Under the pieces are notes generated by a model. That model did not search any database. It was given only the letters and a program-made list of their open reading frames with translations, and was not told the origin of the DNA. Positions 25,198 to 38,622 of a stretch of 64,000 bases of DNA are shown in pieces. Location of the stretch: positions 48,029,172-48,093,171 of the forward strand of contig CM075857.1 in the NCBI GenBank assembly GCA_037975125.1, read 5' to 3'. Made by a program: the position numbers and the translations under genes. How positions within the stretch are numbered: position 1 is the stretch's first letter; every line of letters starts with the position of its first letter. The stretch is from Latrodectus hesperus (taxonomy: Eukaryota > Arthropoda > Arachnida > Araneae > Theridiidae).

Positions 25198-26326
25198 AAT
25201 TTAAGAAAATATTATATTAGGGAAATATATAGAAAAAAAGGAGTTACCCATTAAAAGTAATATTTTTTCTACTCACAGAAAGAGTAAATAGAAAAAAAAA
25301 TTAAAGAGATTTATTTATGAAAGAAGTTTGAAAGAATCAATTTTAAAAGAGACATCTTTCTTGAAAGAAGAAGTGTTAACAATGTTCAGTTAATTAAATG
25401 ACCTCGCAAAAATCATCAGAAAGAGTTCAAATTGGTGTTAATTATGTTTACAATTAGTTACTAAGACTATAATCAACCTTTCAAATTGAAAGTTTGATTT
25501 TAAGTTAGCCAAAAACCTAGACCCTGATACACGTTCTCCTTATTATTCTCAACAGCAATTCTGAATTCACCCTGGCAGAAAATTTCTAAATATAGAGTGA
25601 TATTTTATTTATATATTATTAATATTTTTATTAATAATTTTAAATGTATTCATTTCAACACACAACTCCCCAATTTTCATATGACTCTAATCACAACTCT
25701 TTAAATTCGGTTTCAAGAAATGTTAAGAAAACGGATAACAAATCTTGTAAAAGCTTTTTTGCATAAATGAGTTATGGACACGAATGAAAAATATCACTTG
25801 AAACTGTTATGAAAAATAATGTGTTTCAATGTTTTATACTGAAATATTAAATAACTTTAAATGTTGAAATATGAATCTTCAAAACTTTGAAGTTTTGAAA
25901 ACTTTACTTAATTTTTCGGAATTAAAAAGTTTTTGATCTTAAATTATACAGCTTTTTTTTAATATTTTTACTTTACATTGTCTTAGGTAATGTAAACATT
26001 TTTACATCTTTGTAATATATTTTTTAAATAGGAAAACTCTAATCTTAAAAAGTCACAACAGAAAAGACGAAGTTGTGTCACTTTTCCTAAAAACGTGTTT
26101 ATTTGTTCGTCGATAGATTGCTGGAGGGTGATAAAAATTTCAAATTTATTTTTTTAATGTTTTCCTGCAAACATGCTGTTTTTATTCTATGCTTCTGTAC
26201 TTTTATGCTATTTTTATTCTATTTCTTTGAGGAAACTTGAAAAATTTTGCGAAACTCTCTTGAGTTGTCTTTGTTGAAATATTTTGTTTTACAAAAAGAA
26301 TTCTGAATAATTTAATCTTATTTTTT
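25198..26326. other. AT-rich DNA, no gene seen
   Basis: No recognisable coding sequence or repeat family. Confidence 0.6.
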
Positions 26327-26337
26327 ACGTATAATAT

Positions 26338-26730
26338 ATGAGCTCCAGTGGTTCAGTAGCTTCACGCTACTTCCCGTAAGTTCAGCAAAGTGAAGCATCA
26401 TTTGCCGCGGGAAGTGGTTGGGAGGATGACCACGGTGTACTATCCTTCACTGGGTTGCTGGAACTCCGTGGGTTGGGGAGGTGTCCACGTTAATCTGTGA
26501 CGTCCAAAGTCCTTCCGCTGGTGTGGCGTGGATGTGGAGAGAAGGGTGCCAGCTCAGGTGTTGCCTCGTCACCTGTCCGTGTTTCAAAATTACGAAGCAC
26601 CTTAAAAAAAGAGCAAAGTCGTACTTTCACTTTCGTGGTGCTCTGATCCAAACGAAAGACGCTCTCTATTGACTTAATTCGCACTGGCAAAAGCGAGCTT
26701 GGCTTGTCCAAGTGTCATAGGAAAACAACA
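26338..26730 (+). mobile_element. SINE-like retroposon with an exact 11-bp target-site duplication
   Basis: A 393-bp block, far richer in G and C than its surroundings, is bounded by the direct repeat ACGTATAATAT at 26327-26337 and 26731-26741. It ends GGAAAACAACAAC, so the 3' end is the CAA-rich tail at 26719-26730. Duplicated target and tail together mark a reverse-transcribed insertion. No protein is encoded. Short open frames on both strands are chance. The exact duplication suggests a rather recent insertion. I could not see clear tRNA-type promoter boxes, so a 5'-truncated LINE end is an alternative. Confidence 0.8.
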
Positions 26731-26843
26731 ACGTATAATATTGTGATTAATTTCTTCATTATTATTATTTTCCTTGAAAAAATATTAATCATTTTATTCA
26801 AAAGTTTGATAAAATGTTGATTTGAAAATATCTAAAATATACA

Positions 26844-26845
<2 letters not shown>

Positions 26846-26875
<30 letters not shown>
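26846..26875. repeat. (TA)n microsatellite
   Basis: A clean TA run of about 30 bases. Confidence 0.9.
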
Positions 26876-26877
<2 letters not shown>

Positions 26878-28080
26878 CAATACATGTATGTGTATGTGTA
26901 GCAATTAACAGCAAATACAATGTATCTTCTGAGTTCGTATTTTTGCCCCTGATTTTTAAAACTATGAAAAACTTAGTTCATTATAAATATATAAGTGCAA
27001 TCACTTCTTCAACTACCTCAATCAATCTAAATTGATATTTTAGAATGTTCTTCAGAAATTGGAATTTTGGGAAATTCTATCAATGTGCACATGTACATAT
27101 TTACGCTATTCATTTTTCTACATAATTTGGTGTTATGCTTGGTATATCAAAAAAATCCTACTTAATCAGCATTTTCAATTTGAGAATGAAAATTTTACAC
27201 TTTAATCATGTAATTTTAAAAATAACAATTTCAGTAAACCTGTTTTTGTTGAGGCAGTTTTTCCGTTAATTGTAGTTTTCCATCAAACGCATGGATTATT
27301 TTATTGCTAAATCAGTGAACTCACTCAAGCAAGAATTTAGTTTTTAATAACGAATTGTTACCTTTCATTGTTATTAAGTAGCAAACCAGTAGAATAATTT
27401 CAATGTTACGGCATATCTATATATATACTGATTTGAATTGCAAAATCAAAGAAAAATTTGCAATCATAGAGAATCAAGCTAACCGACTAATGCTTTTACA
27501 ACATTGCCAAATCTACACTAAAATTCTTACTTTTTGTGGCCTTTTAAATTGCTAATAATCTAAATTGAGAATTTAGTGAGTATTTAATACATTTCATTAT
27601 CATCATTTCCAAACCAAATGGTAAATGTTTCTCCAGTCATCAATTCTGCATTCAGTTCATTTCTCTTACACTAGTCTAGATCTTGCAATACACAAAATGC
27701 TTGCTTATGAATGAAAGATATATGTAGCTTAATGAATAGTCGAATGAAATGTCGTATAAATTTCGTCTCGGCCCATACTCAAGATTTATTTTATATTATA
27801 ATCTCTAGCCAAATGGTCACATTGTTTGTATTTATTCTGTAATGTAGTTGATTGGCAATGAAAAAATTTAATTTATATTTTATCAATTCATTAATAAGAA
27901 TAGTTTTACTGTATATATTATTTACACATTTCAGATTTGAAAAATTATCTAAAACATGGCGGTGAGCTTGGCAGCAGAACACTTTCAGTGTGCTATCTGC
28001 CTTATAGAACTTAAAGTAAAAATAAAACAAAATATATAATGTGAATGGGAAATTAAACTAAAAGTAAAAAAGTAAGCAAC
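26876..28080. other. AT-rich DNA, no gene seen
   Basis: No recognisable coding sequence, RNA gene or repeat. Confidence 0.6.
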
Positions 28081-28489
28081 AAAATATAATCAGAAAGCGA
28101 CAGTGAGAACAACAAAATATAACGAGAGCGAAAGTGAAGACAACAAAATATAATAAGAAGACGATAGCGAGATCAATAAAATATAATCAGAAGGCGACAG
28201 CGAGAACAACAAAATATAACGAGGGCGAAAGCGAGAACAACAAAATATAATAGGAAGGTGACAGCGAGAACAACAAAATATAATCAGAAGTCGACAGCGA
28301 GAACAACAAAATATAACGAGGGCGAAAGCGAGAACAACAAAATATAATAAGAAGGTGACAGCGAGAGTAACAAAATATAATCAGAAGGCGAGAGGAAGAA
28401 GAACAAAATATAATCAGGAGGTGACAGAGAGAAGAACAAAATATAATCCGAAGTCGACAGCGAGAAGAACAAAATATAACGATTGCGAC
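28081..28489. repeat. Minisatellite with 97-bp higher-order period
   Basis: Units of 33 or 31 bp all begin AAAATATAA. They fall into three types in fixed order: type A (33 bp, AAAATATAATCAGAAG...), type B (31 bp, AAAATATAACGAG...), type C (33 bp, AAAATATAATA(A/G)GAAG...). The set A-B-C occurs three times with exactly 97 bp each, at 28081-28177, 28178-28274 and 28275-28371. Three more 33-bp units and a partial one follow to about 28489. The 31-bp unit breaks any reading frame across the array, so it is not coding. Confidence 0.93.
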
Positions 28490-30305
<1,816 letters not shown>

Positions 30306-30335
30306 TGGATTTTCTGGAATTCAAACATTTCAATT

Positions 30336-30503
30336 AAAGTTTATAAAAATATTATTTTTAATCAACTTAATAGAATATACAATAATTTAAACAACGTCAA
30401 TAAACAAATAAATAGACTAGAAAATATTTTAACTCATAATGGCATTCCAACTAAATTTATTAAACACTATTTGGCTAGTAGAGAATTGCTTATAAGAATG
30501 AAG
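30336..30503 (+). pseudogene. Possible Penelope-like element fragment
   Basis: An open frame without a start codon runs out of the preceding TA tract and ends at TAA 30504. Its part INRLENILTHNGIPTKFIKHYL resembles the linker between reverse transcriptase and the GIY-YIG domain in Penelope-like retroelements, where a pattern like L..L..NGYP..FI is common. There is no reverse transcriptase or endonuclease around it. The match rests on a short stretch and could be chance. Confidence 0.25.
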
Positions 30504-30954
30504 TAAGGCGTAATTTTATACTACAGAAGGGTCACCCAAGCCTTGAAGGTTTTATAAGAAGCTTGAAATGCCGATAGTGTTTACACTTAGTCGCTAATTA
30601 ACGTATTTGGTGAGGTTCTTGCAGATTTGGACTTGAATTTAGATATGGTTTTAATTTGATTATTATAAATTAAATGTATTTTGGCAACATTTGATTTTGA
30701 CTTATATATTTTAGATTAAATTCTACTTCTTTTATTCTGGCTTGATACTTTGTTTTGAATTTTTGGTATGGCTTTGGGGTGTACTGGCTTCTTTAAGACT
30801 ATGTCTTGGGCCATTGCAGAAAAGCCATAATTTGTGCCAATGTGGTCAACACCCCCTGACGAAGCTGGCCATATTGGTACTTTATTCCATTTTTATCTAT
30901 CTTTCTTTGATATTTTCTTTGAAATTTCTTCCAAGTATTTTGAATGTAATTCTT
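30504..30954. other. No gene recognised
   Basis: A less AT-rich patch at about 30775-30885 (around GGTCAACACCCCCTGACG) may be part of an old repeat. I could not assign it. Confidence 0.4.
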
Positions 30955-31075
30955 TCCATTTGGTATTTTCAATGTATTGTTTTCCATTTAATATTTTCAA
31001 TGTACAATTCTCCATTTGACATTTAATATTTTCAATGTACTATTCTCCATTTGGCATTTTTCACTGTATTTTGTT
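30955..31075. repeat. Small imperfect minisatellite
   Basis: About four adjacent units of 27-35 bp, each with CCATTT followed by ATTTTCAATGTA. Unit length varies through small insertions. Confidence 0.7.
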
Positions 31076-31215
31076 TAATTGTATTCATTGTATTTTATAA
31101 AATATACTATTAACTTTATCTTAGTAATACTATTCTAGCTGCTTATGCGCTAAATATGTTGCTAAGCTTAAATGTTTATATATTCTTGTGCTTTTCAGTT
31201 CTATATCTAACTTTG

Positions 31216-31220
<5 letters not shown>

Positions 31221-31312
<92 letters not shown>

Positions 31313-31330
31313 TATGTATATATATCCATA
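31221..31330. repeat. (TA)n microsatellite
   Basis: About 86 bases of pure TA followed by an interrupted tail with CA and GTA changes. Confidence 0.95.
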
Positions 31331-34300
31331 TTAATGGCTGCCATATGACTTAATCTGTATTTTCTTTGAATTTTTCTATTGGTTAAAAGTGTATTCATTA
31401 ATTGTGAAGTAATTTCTTTATTGGAAAGAATCTTATTGAAAATATATGATTTGAATTTTTAATATTTACTACATTACTAATTTTTAAGATTAAGATGCTT
31501 AAATTTTACTTACAAATAAATATTCAATTAAGGAATAACCTATATCATTAATTTCCTGTTATTCAAAGTTAGTTATGGAGAAGAAAATATAAACGGAAAA
31601 TCAAAACTTTCATTTCAATTAACCTTATCAAACTTAAGTAAAGTTTTACTTACTTTACTTAAACTAAAACGTTATTATTTAGGATCTAAGTATCATGAAT
31701 TTTATGCATTTAATTTCTTATATGATGAAATTCAGTTATTAATAACATTAAATCTAATTATGAATCACATTAATCTTTTATTTTTACGAATTAATATCTT
31801 TACGAATTCCTTTTATTGTATATTAGATTAAAAGCATAACATAGGGACTGAATTTTTATCTGCTTCAGTAAATACAGAACTGTTAAAATATATCTTAAAT
31901 TTAAAAAAAATTTCTAATTCTTAAAAGTATCAAATTAGGATTCATGTTTGGCTATAAGTAAAGATACTGTACAGCAAAACTTTTTAATTAAACATAATTT
32001 GTTAATTTACTGAAATTTAATCCTACAAATTGCTTATAATAATAAAAAATTAATATATTTAATATAATTAAAATAATATGAAATGTGTGAGAATTTGTTA
32101 TCATTATTGTAAGAAAATATTTAATATGAAGAACTTAATAAATGCATTGATAATAGTATATAAGCAATAAAACATGTGTCAAGAATTAAATATTTTACAT
32201 ATTTGTATAAAAAACAATATTTTATTATGAGTTTTACTTTTCTGAATATGTTTATATTAAAATTAAAATAAAATTAAATATTTTGTTGAAAGCATTATTA
32301 ATTATAATTAATAGTTTCAAATTCTGTTATGAAATAGAGCTTTCAACTTTACAGAAAACCGTTTTTATAGTATTTTAGTTTATTTCTTAAGCATTATAAT
32401 GATTTTATGAATAAAAACTGAATTTTATAATTTACTAATAAGTATGCTTTCGTTCATCAAAATTACTTATTCCTCACTATTGCTTTTGAATTATCAGCAG
32501 AAGTTTCTTTTTGTAAACACAAAGCAGAAATCTTAACAGATCAGACTCAAGGATTATAATTTGGTATTTAAAATGTACTGACTTACATTATTACGTATAT
32601 ACAAATATCTGTATGTGCATACCAAAATATTTAATCCTCAAAGTTCACATTTTTTGCTTTTAGAAATTCAAATATATTTGGAAATTAAAAAAAATATCCC
32701 AAATAAATATTTATTTTGACACATTTAAAATATAATGTAAGTAAATGTTAAAAAGAAAATATTTACTAATTACAAATCTTAACCAAGATTAAAATTATCT
32801 GTGGATCAAATCTTTTATGACATAAATCTGTAAGTGAAGTGAGAGAAATAAATATTTCAAGGTATAAGTAAAATCATTATTATTAAAGGAATTCTGGATT
32901 TGTCATTTCGAAAAAAATTATAAACATAACTGTGACTATATGAATTACACTTTATAATGACACTTTAAATTTATTTTAAAATAATGATTAAAAATGTCGA
33001 TAAATTTCTCAAAATAACATATATCTTACTATGTATTTCTCAGCTAAAATATTTTTCTAAAATGATCTGATGTGAGGAATAAGAAATTCCTTTTATGTAT
33101 TTTTAATCACAATTTTTATATACAATTGCATTAAATTTATACAGTAGAAATAGAGTTAAAATTGAAAATAAAATATTTTTTAAAGTAATATATTCATTAA
33201 AACTTTTATTCAGAGAATGAGAACAATTTATCGTGCGATATTTTTATTACATCTACTCTTGATCGTTTTCATTAGATAATCTTATTTTAATTATTCACAG
33301 AATATCTGTAATGAAATATAATAAAATAATTTTTAAGGCTTTATGCTTTTTTTGACCATGATAAAATTGATTTCAGGGTATATATGCATATTTTTGAAAT
33401 GTGAAACATTAAACACAATCTTAATAAAAATAAAAAATAATATAATTTTAATTCTAAGTATTTTATAAAATTTTCGCAAACATTAATCTTATTGTATTTT
33501 AATAATTGAAAAATTTTAGAAACATAAAACGAATTCATTAAAGTTCTGTTTTAATAATGAGAAGTATTTTTTATTAAATTTAATTTAAAATTTACATAAA
33601 CCACAAATGGTACAATATAATGAAGTCATGCTTGCAGACTGTAACGCAGAACTTAAGATTTATTTAATATTTAAATATATATTCGTAGAATATATATAAA
33701 AATATTAAACAAACCTTGACTCAGTTATTTACCAGTATATCAATATTAATATTTTAAAAAGGATTGAGAACTAATTATCTTTAATAATATAAGAACATTG
33801 TAAACTTAATCTTTATTTGGAAACAAATTACTTAATCATTCTCCCGAAACACATAAATCAGTAGATTTCAACTCATAATATTCATTAAATTCAATGCAAC
33901 TCAGGTAAATCAGAGAGTAATTAAACTTGGAGAATATTTAACAATGGATGTAATATGTGAAATTATAAGGTATAATATATTCGATTTGAATATTATATTT
34001 GACCTTAGCAAATTATAATTAAAATTTATGATGAGTTGTGCACTCTTATTTAATAAACAACCTTATATTTTGGTATGAACACTAATCCAAAATTTAACAA
34101 ATTTATTTACCGAAAATATGTATTTATAAGTTAAATTTATGAAAAATTTGAACGCATTTTTAATTACATAAAACATATAAAAAATCTATTTAATTTTGAT
34201 TTTTGATTATACAATTTCCAAATATATATATATATATATCATTATATATAAATTATGGAAAAATATAAAGATAAATTATCAGATATGATTCAAAAATAAC

Positions 34301-37300
34301 TACTGTATCACTTTAAAAAGGAAACAATATTAATAATATAAAATTTAGCAATCAAAATTCACAGTGCAATCAGAACTTTAGAACGTAATAAGAAAATATA
34401 TAATTGAGTGTTCCATGCTATAAATTATGTCCTACATGATTTTGATTAGAACTGAAATTATCTCAAATTTAGAGAAATTTAGAATATCAAGGGTTTGGTG
34501 AAATTTCAAAAAATGTGAATTTTTTATAGGCACCCAAAAATGTACTATTGATTCCATTTTCCTTGTGACAACTATAATCGCGTATTGTAAAAAGAACATT
34601 TTAGTACTGAAGACAATCAAATTCAATATTTTGAAAAAACTGTTTAATTTTCTTCTTTTAGTTAAGAAGATAAAGTTATAAAGAAGTTAAAATATATGAG
34701 CATTTATTGTGAGTCTACTTCTTTAGTCATCATAATATAACGATCACATATCATTAAAAAGTCCTCTTCATATATGTTTCTTAAACAAATAATAGTATGT
34801 TTTATTGTATTTTAAAAATAGATAAAATCAAATGTCTATGCATTATTGATAAAAATTAAACATATGTTTTACTTTGTAAGAGTTATTTAAAATTTTAGTT
34901 ATTTTCAATGTATAGATATTTTTTAATTGATTTAAGAAAAACCAAACATTATAATCTCTAAATTATAATTTAAAGTAACTAAATGGTTATTAGAGAAAAA
35001 TATTAAACAATGGATTATAATTAATAATTTTATGAAACGCAAGATGTTTTTGGAATTTCTTGCTTTTAATAAATTTGTTTCGAAATGCGTTATTCTCAGA
35101 AGTTTCGATAATCTGGATTTCTCCAAAATCCGGCTTGGAATTCCCTAATATATATTAAATAAGTTCTATTACATTAATCAATACCCGTTTCCCCTAATTG
35201 GAATTCACATTTAAAGCTCTGAGTTTGAAATAATATTGTGTATATAACTTGTCATATCATGGATAGAGTTTAAATAAAATAATTTACTGTCTCTTTATAT
35301 TGAAATATATTTTTGAGGGTGCCTTATATCTGAAATTTAACTTGTACAAGAATTAATATTCTTTTTATTGCATATATTTACAAATGAAGTATCGGTATTT
35401 ATCAAAATAGTTATTTGTAATTGGACTAAATTTTCTCCATGTTGTATCAAAAAATAAAACTCTTTAGCAATGTAATAAAATATATGAAAAATATAAAAAA
35501 TATACGAAAAAATTATATTTAGTCATCTTCGAGCTGTTAACAAAATATCAAATCATGTTTTTGAAAATATTCATAATCTTGAAGTATCGAGGATTATTCT
35601 ATTTCATTACTGCAAAAGATGCGAGATTATTTTAAAGTTTCTTATGTAAGAGTAGCTTTTTTCTTCCAAAAAATGTAACTGAACCAAGTATTTAAAAAAA
35701 TCGTGAATTAAAATATTTAACTAAGGAAAATACATGGTAAAGTAATCATTTGCCAAAATTTGAATATTTTCAATGTGCAAAGACATTTTTATGAAAAATA
35801 TTAAATGTAATTTAAAGAAACCTTCACTTCAGTATATTTGTATTTCAAAATGAATGAAAATCACATAAAAATGTATCTTCCAAGAAAATTGTATTTTGAA
35901 ATAAAATGAAATTTCGCTTAAGGATACAGTTCTCAAAGTTATAATTTGACAATTATCGAAATTTTTTTAATTTATGCAAATGTAATTTTTGAGAAAATGA
36001 GTGCTTAAGCGTTTTTAGAGCTAAGAATTATTTCCTTTCATTTGTACCTATATATGATTTTTCAATTGCTATTACATAAATATTTACAAACCAATTGTAA
36101 GTAATTAAACACAATGTGGACAGAATATTAATAATTATATTCAATAAATAAATTATTCATTGAGTTGATCGTAATCACCAAGACACAATATCTGTAGGCA
36201 CATATGTTTCAAATACATAGTTAAGATTACTTTTAAAAGCAAAATATTTTTCTTTCCTGTTTCAACCCTGCTAGCAGTAAATATAAAAAATACAGTATTA
36301 CAATATAATAAGAATTCATCGAAATAATATCCAAAAATTTTATTTCATTTTTCTATTTTAATGTCTAGATATTTAGTTAAATTATTCAGCTTATTATGAT
36401 AATGAAATATAAAATTTTTATAAAAATAAATATTTCATGCACATAAAATTCAGAAAAAAATTTAAATTTAATTTTTTACTTTATTACCTCAGATAGGCTA
36501 AACATTAATTTATAATACTTTTTCTGTTTTTGAGATAATGCTCCAATACAAAAGAGTAAATTGGATTGTGACATTTCTTTTAAATGTTAAATTGTTTATA
36601 ACGATTTTCTATGTATCTCCCTTCCTAGAAACCAATTTTCCAAGAATAATGAAATAACAAAATTTAAAAAGTAATTGTTGCTTTAGATGTTCGTTTTTTT
36701 TCTTTGTACTTGCGACGAGTTCAGGCAAAATGCATAATAAAATCACAAAAAGGAAATAAAATAATTTTAAATAATTATTTTTGGATTATAAAAGTAAAAA
36801 GAAGTGTAATAAACTGTATGCGAAATTGTCATGGATTATGATACTGGCATAAATTATGATTCTCTCATCGATTAAATTCTGATAAACATCGCAATTTAAG
36901 TAATACTCAAAAACAGAATAATTCCTTAAATGATCAGAGATCATAAAAATACTAAAATTTCAGAGGTCATATTCAACATTTGACTCATGACTCGTGTAAA
37001 CGGTACAGTAAAAATTAAAATAATCAAGTAAAAATTTTATTAAATATAATCCATTTGTTTTTAAAAGTTTTATTGGTTGCTTTGTAAATGCTGAGAGATT
37101 CATCTTAGAGATTATATCTTATTGAATGATACTGTCTTTGTTATACTTACATAAAAATGAGATTCTAAGAAAATATGTAAATTTCTGTTAATACTCATTA
37201 ATTGTTAATTTTCTTTTTCTTAAAAGCATTCGTTTTACCTCTTTGAAATTATAATTAGAATATTTCTTTCATAATGTAGATTTGAAAATGACATTAAATA

Positions 37301-38436
37301 TATGTAGACAGTTCACAGTAATATAGAATTTTATTAAAATGTACAACAAATATATAAAATCATAAATAATTATATAATTTGTAATTAAATAATTATTAAT
37401 ATATTGATATAGTTATATATTTAATATATAAAATTAGGAGTAAATTTCATAGATAATAATATATTTTTATTATACTAAATGTGCAATTAAGAAATAATAG
37501 AAGTAATGAGTATTTTTCAGATAATTTGATGAAATTTTAATAAATTTTTATGCAACTTTAAATTTGATAAATAAATAAAGAATTCATAGTTAATATTTTT
37601 ATAATTTTCCATAAAACAATATTAGTGATTTCATTAAAATTTGCATTTTACATATAAAATAGATAAGGCATGAGAATTTGCAACAACATCTGAAATAAAG
37701 CATAGAACTGTGATTTTGAATTCAATTTAGAAAGCAAAATCAAGGATTTCAAAAAGGTTCGAAAGAGTAACATGAAATTTCTCAAGAGTTGCTTAAGGCT
37801 ACAAAGTAAATTTGCGCAACTGCTTACAGAGAAACATTCAAATGAAAGAAACTTCAAATTCTGTTTCCCTTTAGGCAGTCAATCAAAGAAAAAAACAAAT
37901 TATTTTCTGAAGAATCGAATCAAATTTTTATCTCAAAAGTTCTTTTATATTAGTTTCATTAATCAAAAAATTCTTTACCACAGTTTAAAATGTAAAAATG
38001 CATTTTAGTTAAATAGAAAACATGTTAAGGCTGTAAAAGTGATTTTGTATATTTTGATGCCAATAATATTAAACAGCAATTGTAGCACATTTTCGAAATT
38101 TTTGTTGTAAATAAGAAAAAATATTCACTCATTCAATTCAATACATTATTGTACATTTTAGAAAATGTTACAAATTTATTTTAAATTACTAAATGTTAAT
38201 TAGAATTTTAAGGAAAGAAATTAATAGGTAACTTAATATAATTTTCTTATCTGGAACAAAATCAAAATAATGCTTTATAATATATGATTATTTCAAGAAA
38301 AGAATAGATAATTATGATTATCGTTTACTTAACCACTCATTATTTTATAAATAATAACTTAATCGAGAAGTAAATTCGATATATTGCTAATGAATTTTAT
38401 GTATGCTTGGGATTACGTCAGCTTAAATACATAAAA
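31331..38436. other. AT-rich DNA, no gene seen
   Basis: About 7 kb with no recognisable coding sequence, tRNA or repeat family on either strand. A short AT run lies near 34220-34238. The open frames at 37648-38008 have low-complexity content and no support. Confidence 0.6.
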
Positions 38437-38445
38437 AGGAGGTTT

Positions 38446-38613
38446 CTCTGAGCAGACTTCTCCTAATTACATCCTGGACTGTTTGGAACTTTGCAGAGAG
38501 GATATATACTCATCATCCTTTCTGGTCCTCGATTTCCTTGAGGTCAACGGGCTGATGGACCTTGTCTGACTTCATCAGACATTTGGAGAATAAACCACAA
38601 CAACAACTCCAAG
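38446..38613 (+). mobile_element. Short retroposon with 9-bp target-site duplication
   Basis: A 168-bp block less AT-rich than its surroundings, bounded by AGGAGGTTT at 38437-38445 and 38614-38622. The 3' end has AACCACAACAACAAC, a CAA-rich tail like that of the element at 26338-26730. Its small size suggests a 5'-truncated SINE. Internal sequence is not otherwise similar to the 26-kb element as far as I can read. Confidence 0.65.
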
Positions 38614-38622
38614 AGGAGGTTT

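Noticed and set aside
26481..26711. Frames of 63-73 codons inside the 26-kb retroposon
   Set aside because: Both strands are open by chance in a non-coding retroposon; no domain is visible.
28081..28489. CRISPR array
   Set aside because: Units are directly adjacent without unique spacers, and the DNA is eukaryotic.
37648..38008. Frames of 69-78 codons on both strands
   Set aside because: Lysine/phenylalanine-rich chance frames without motif support.
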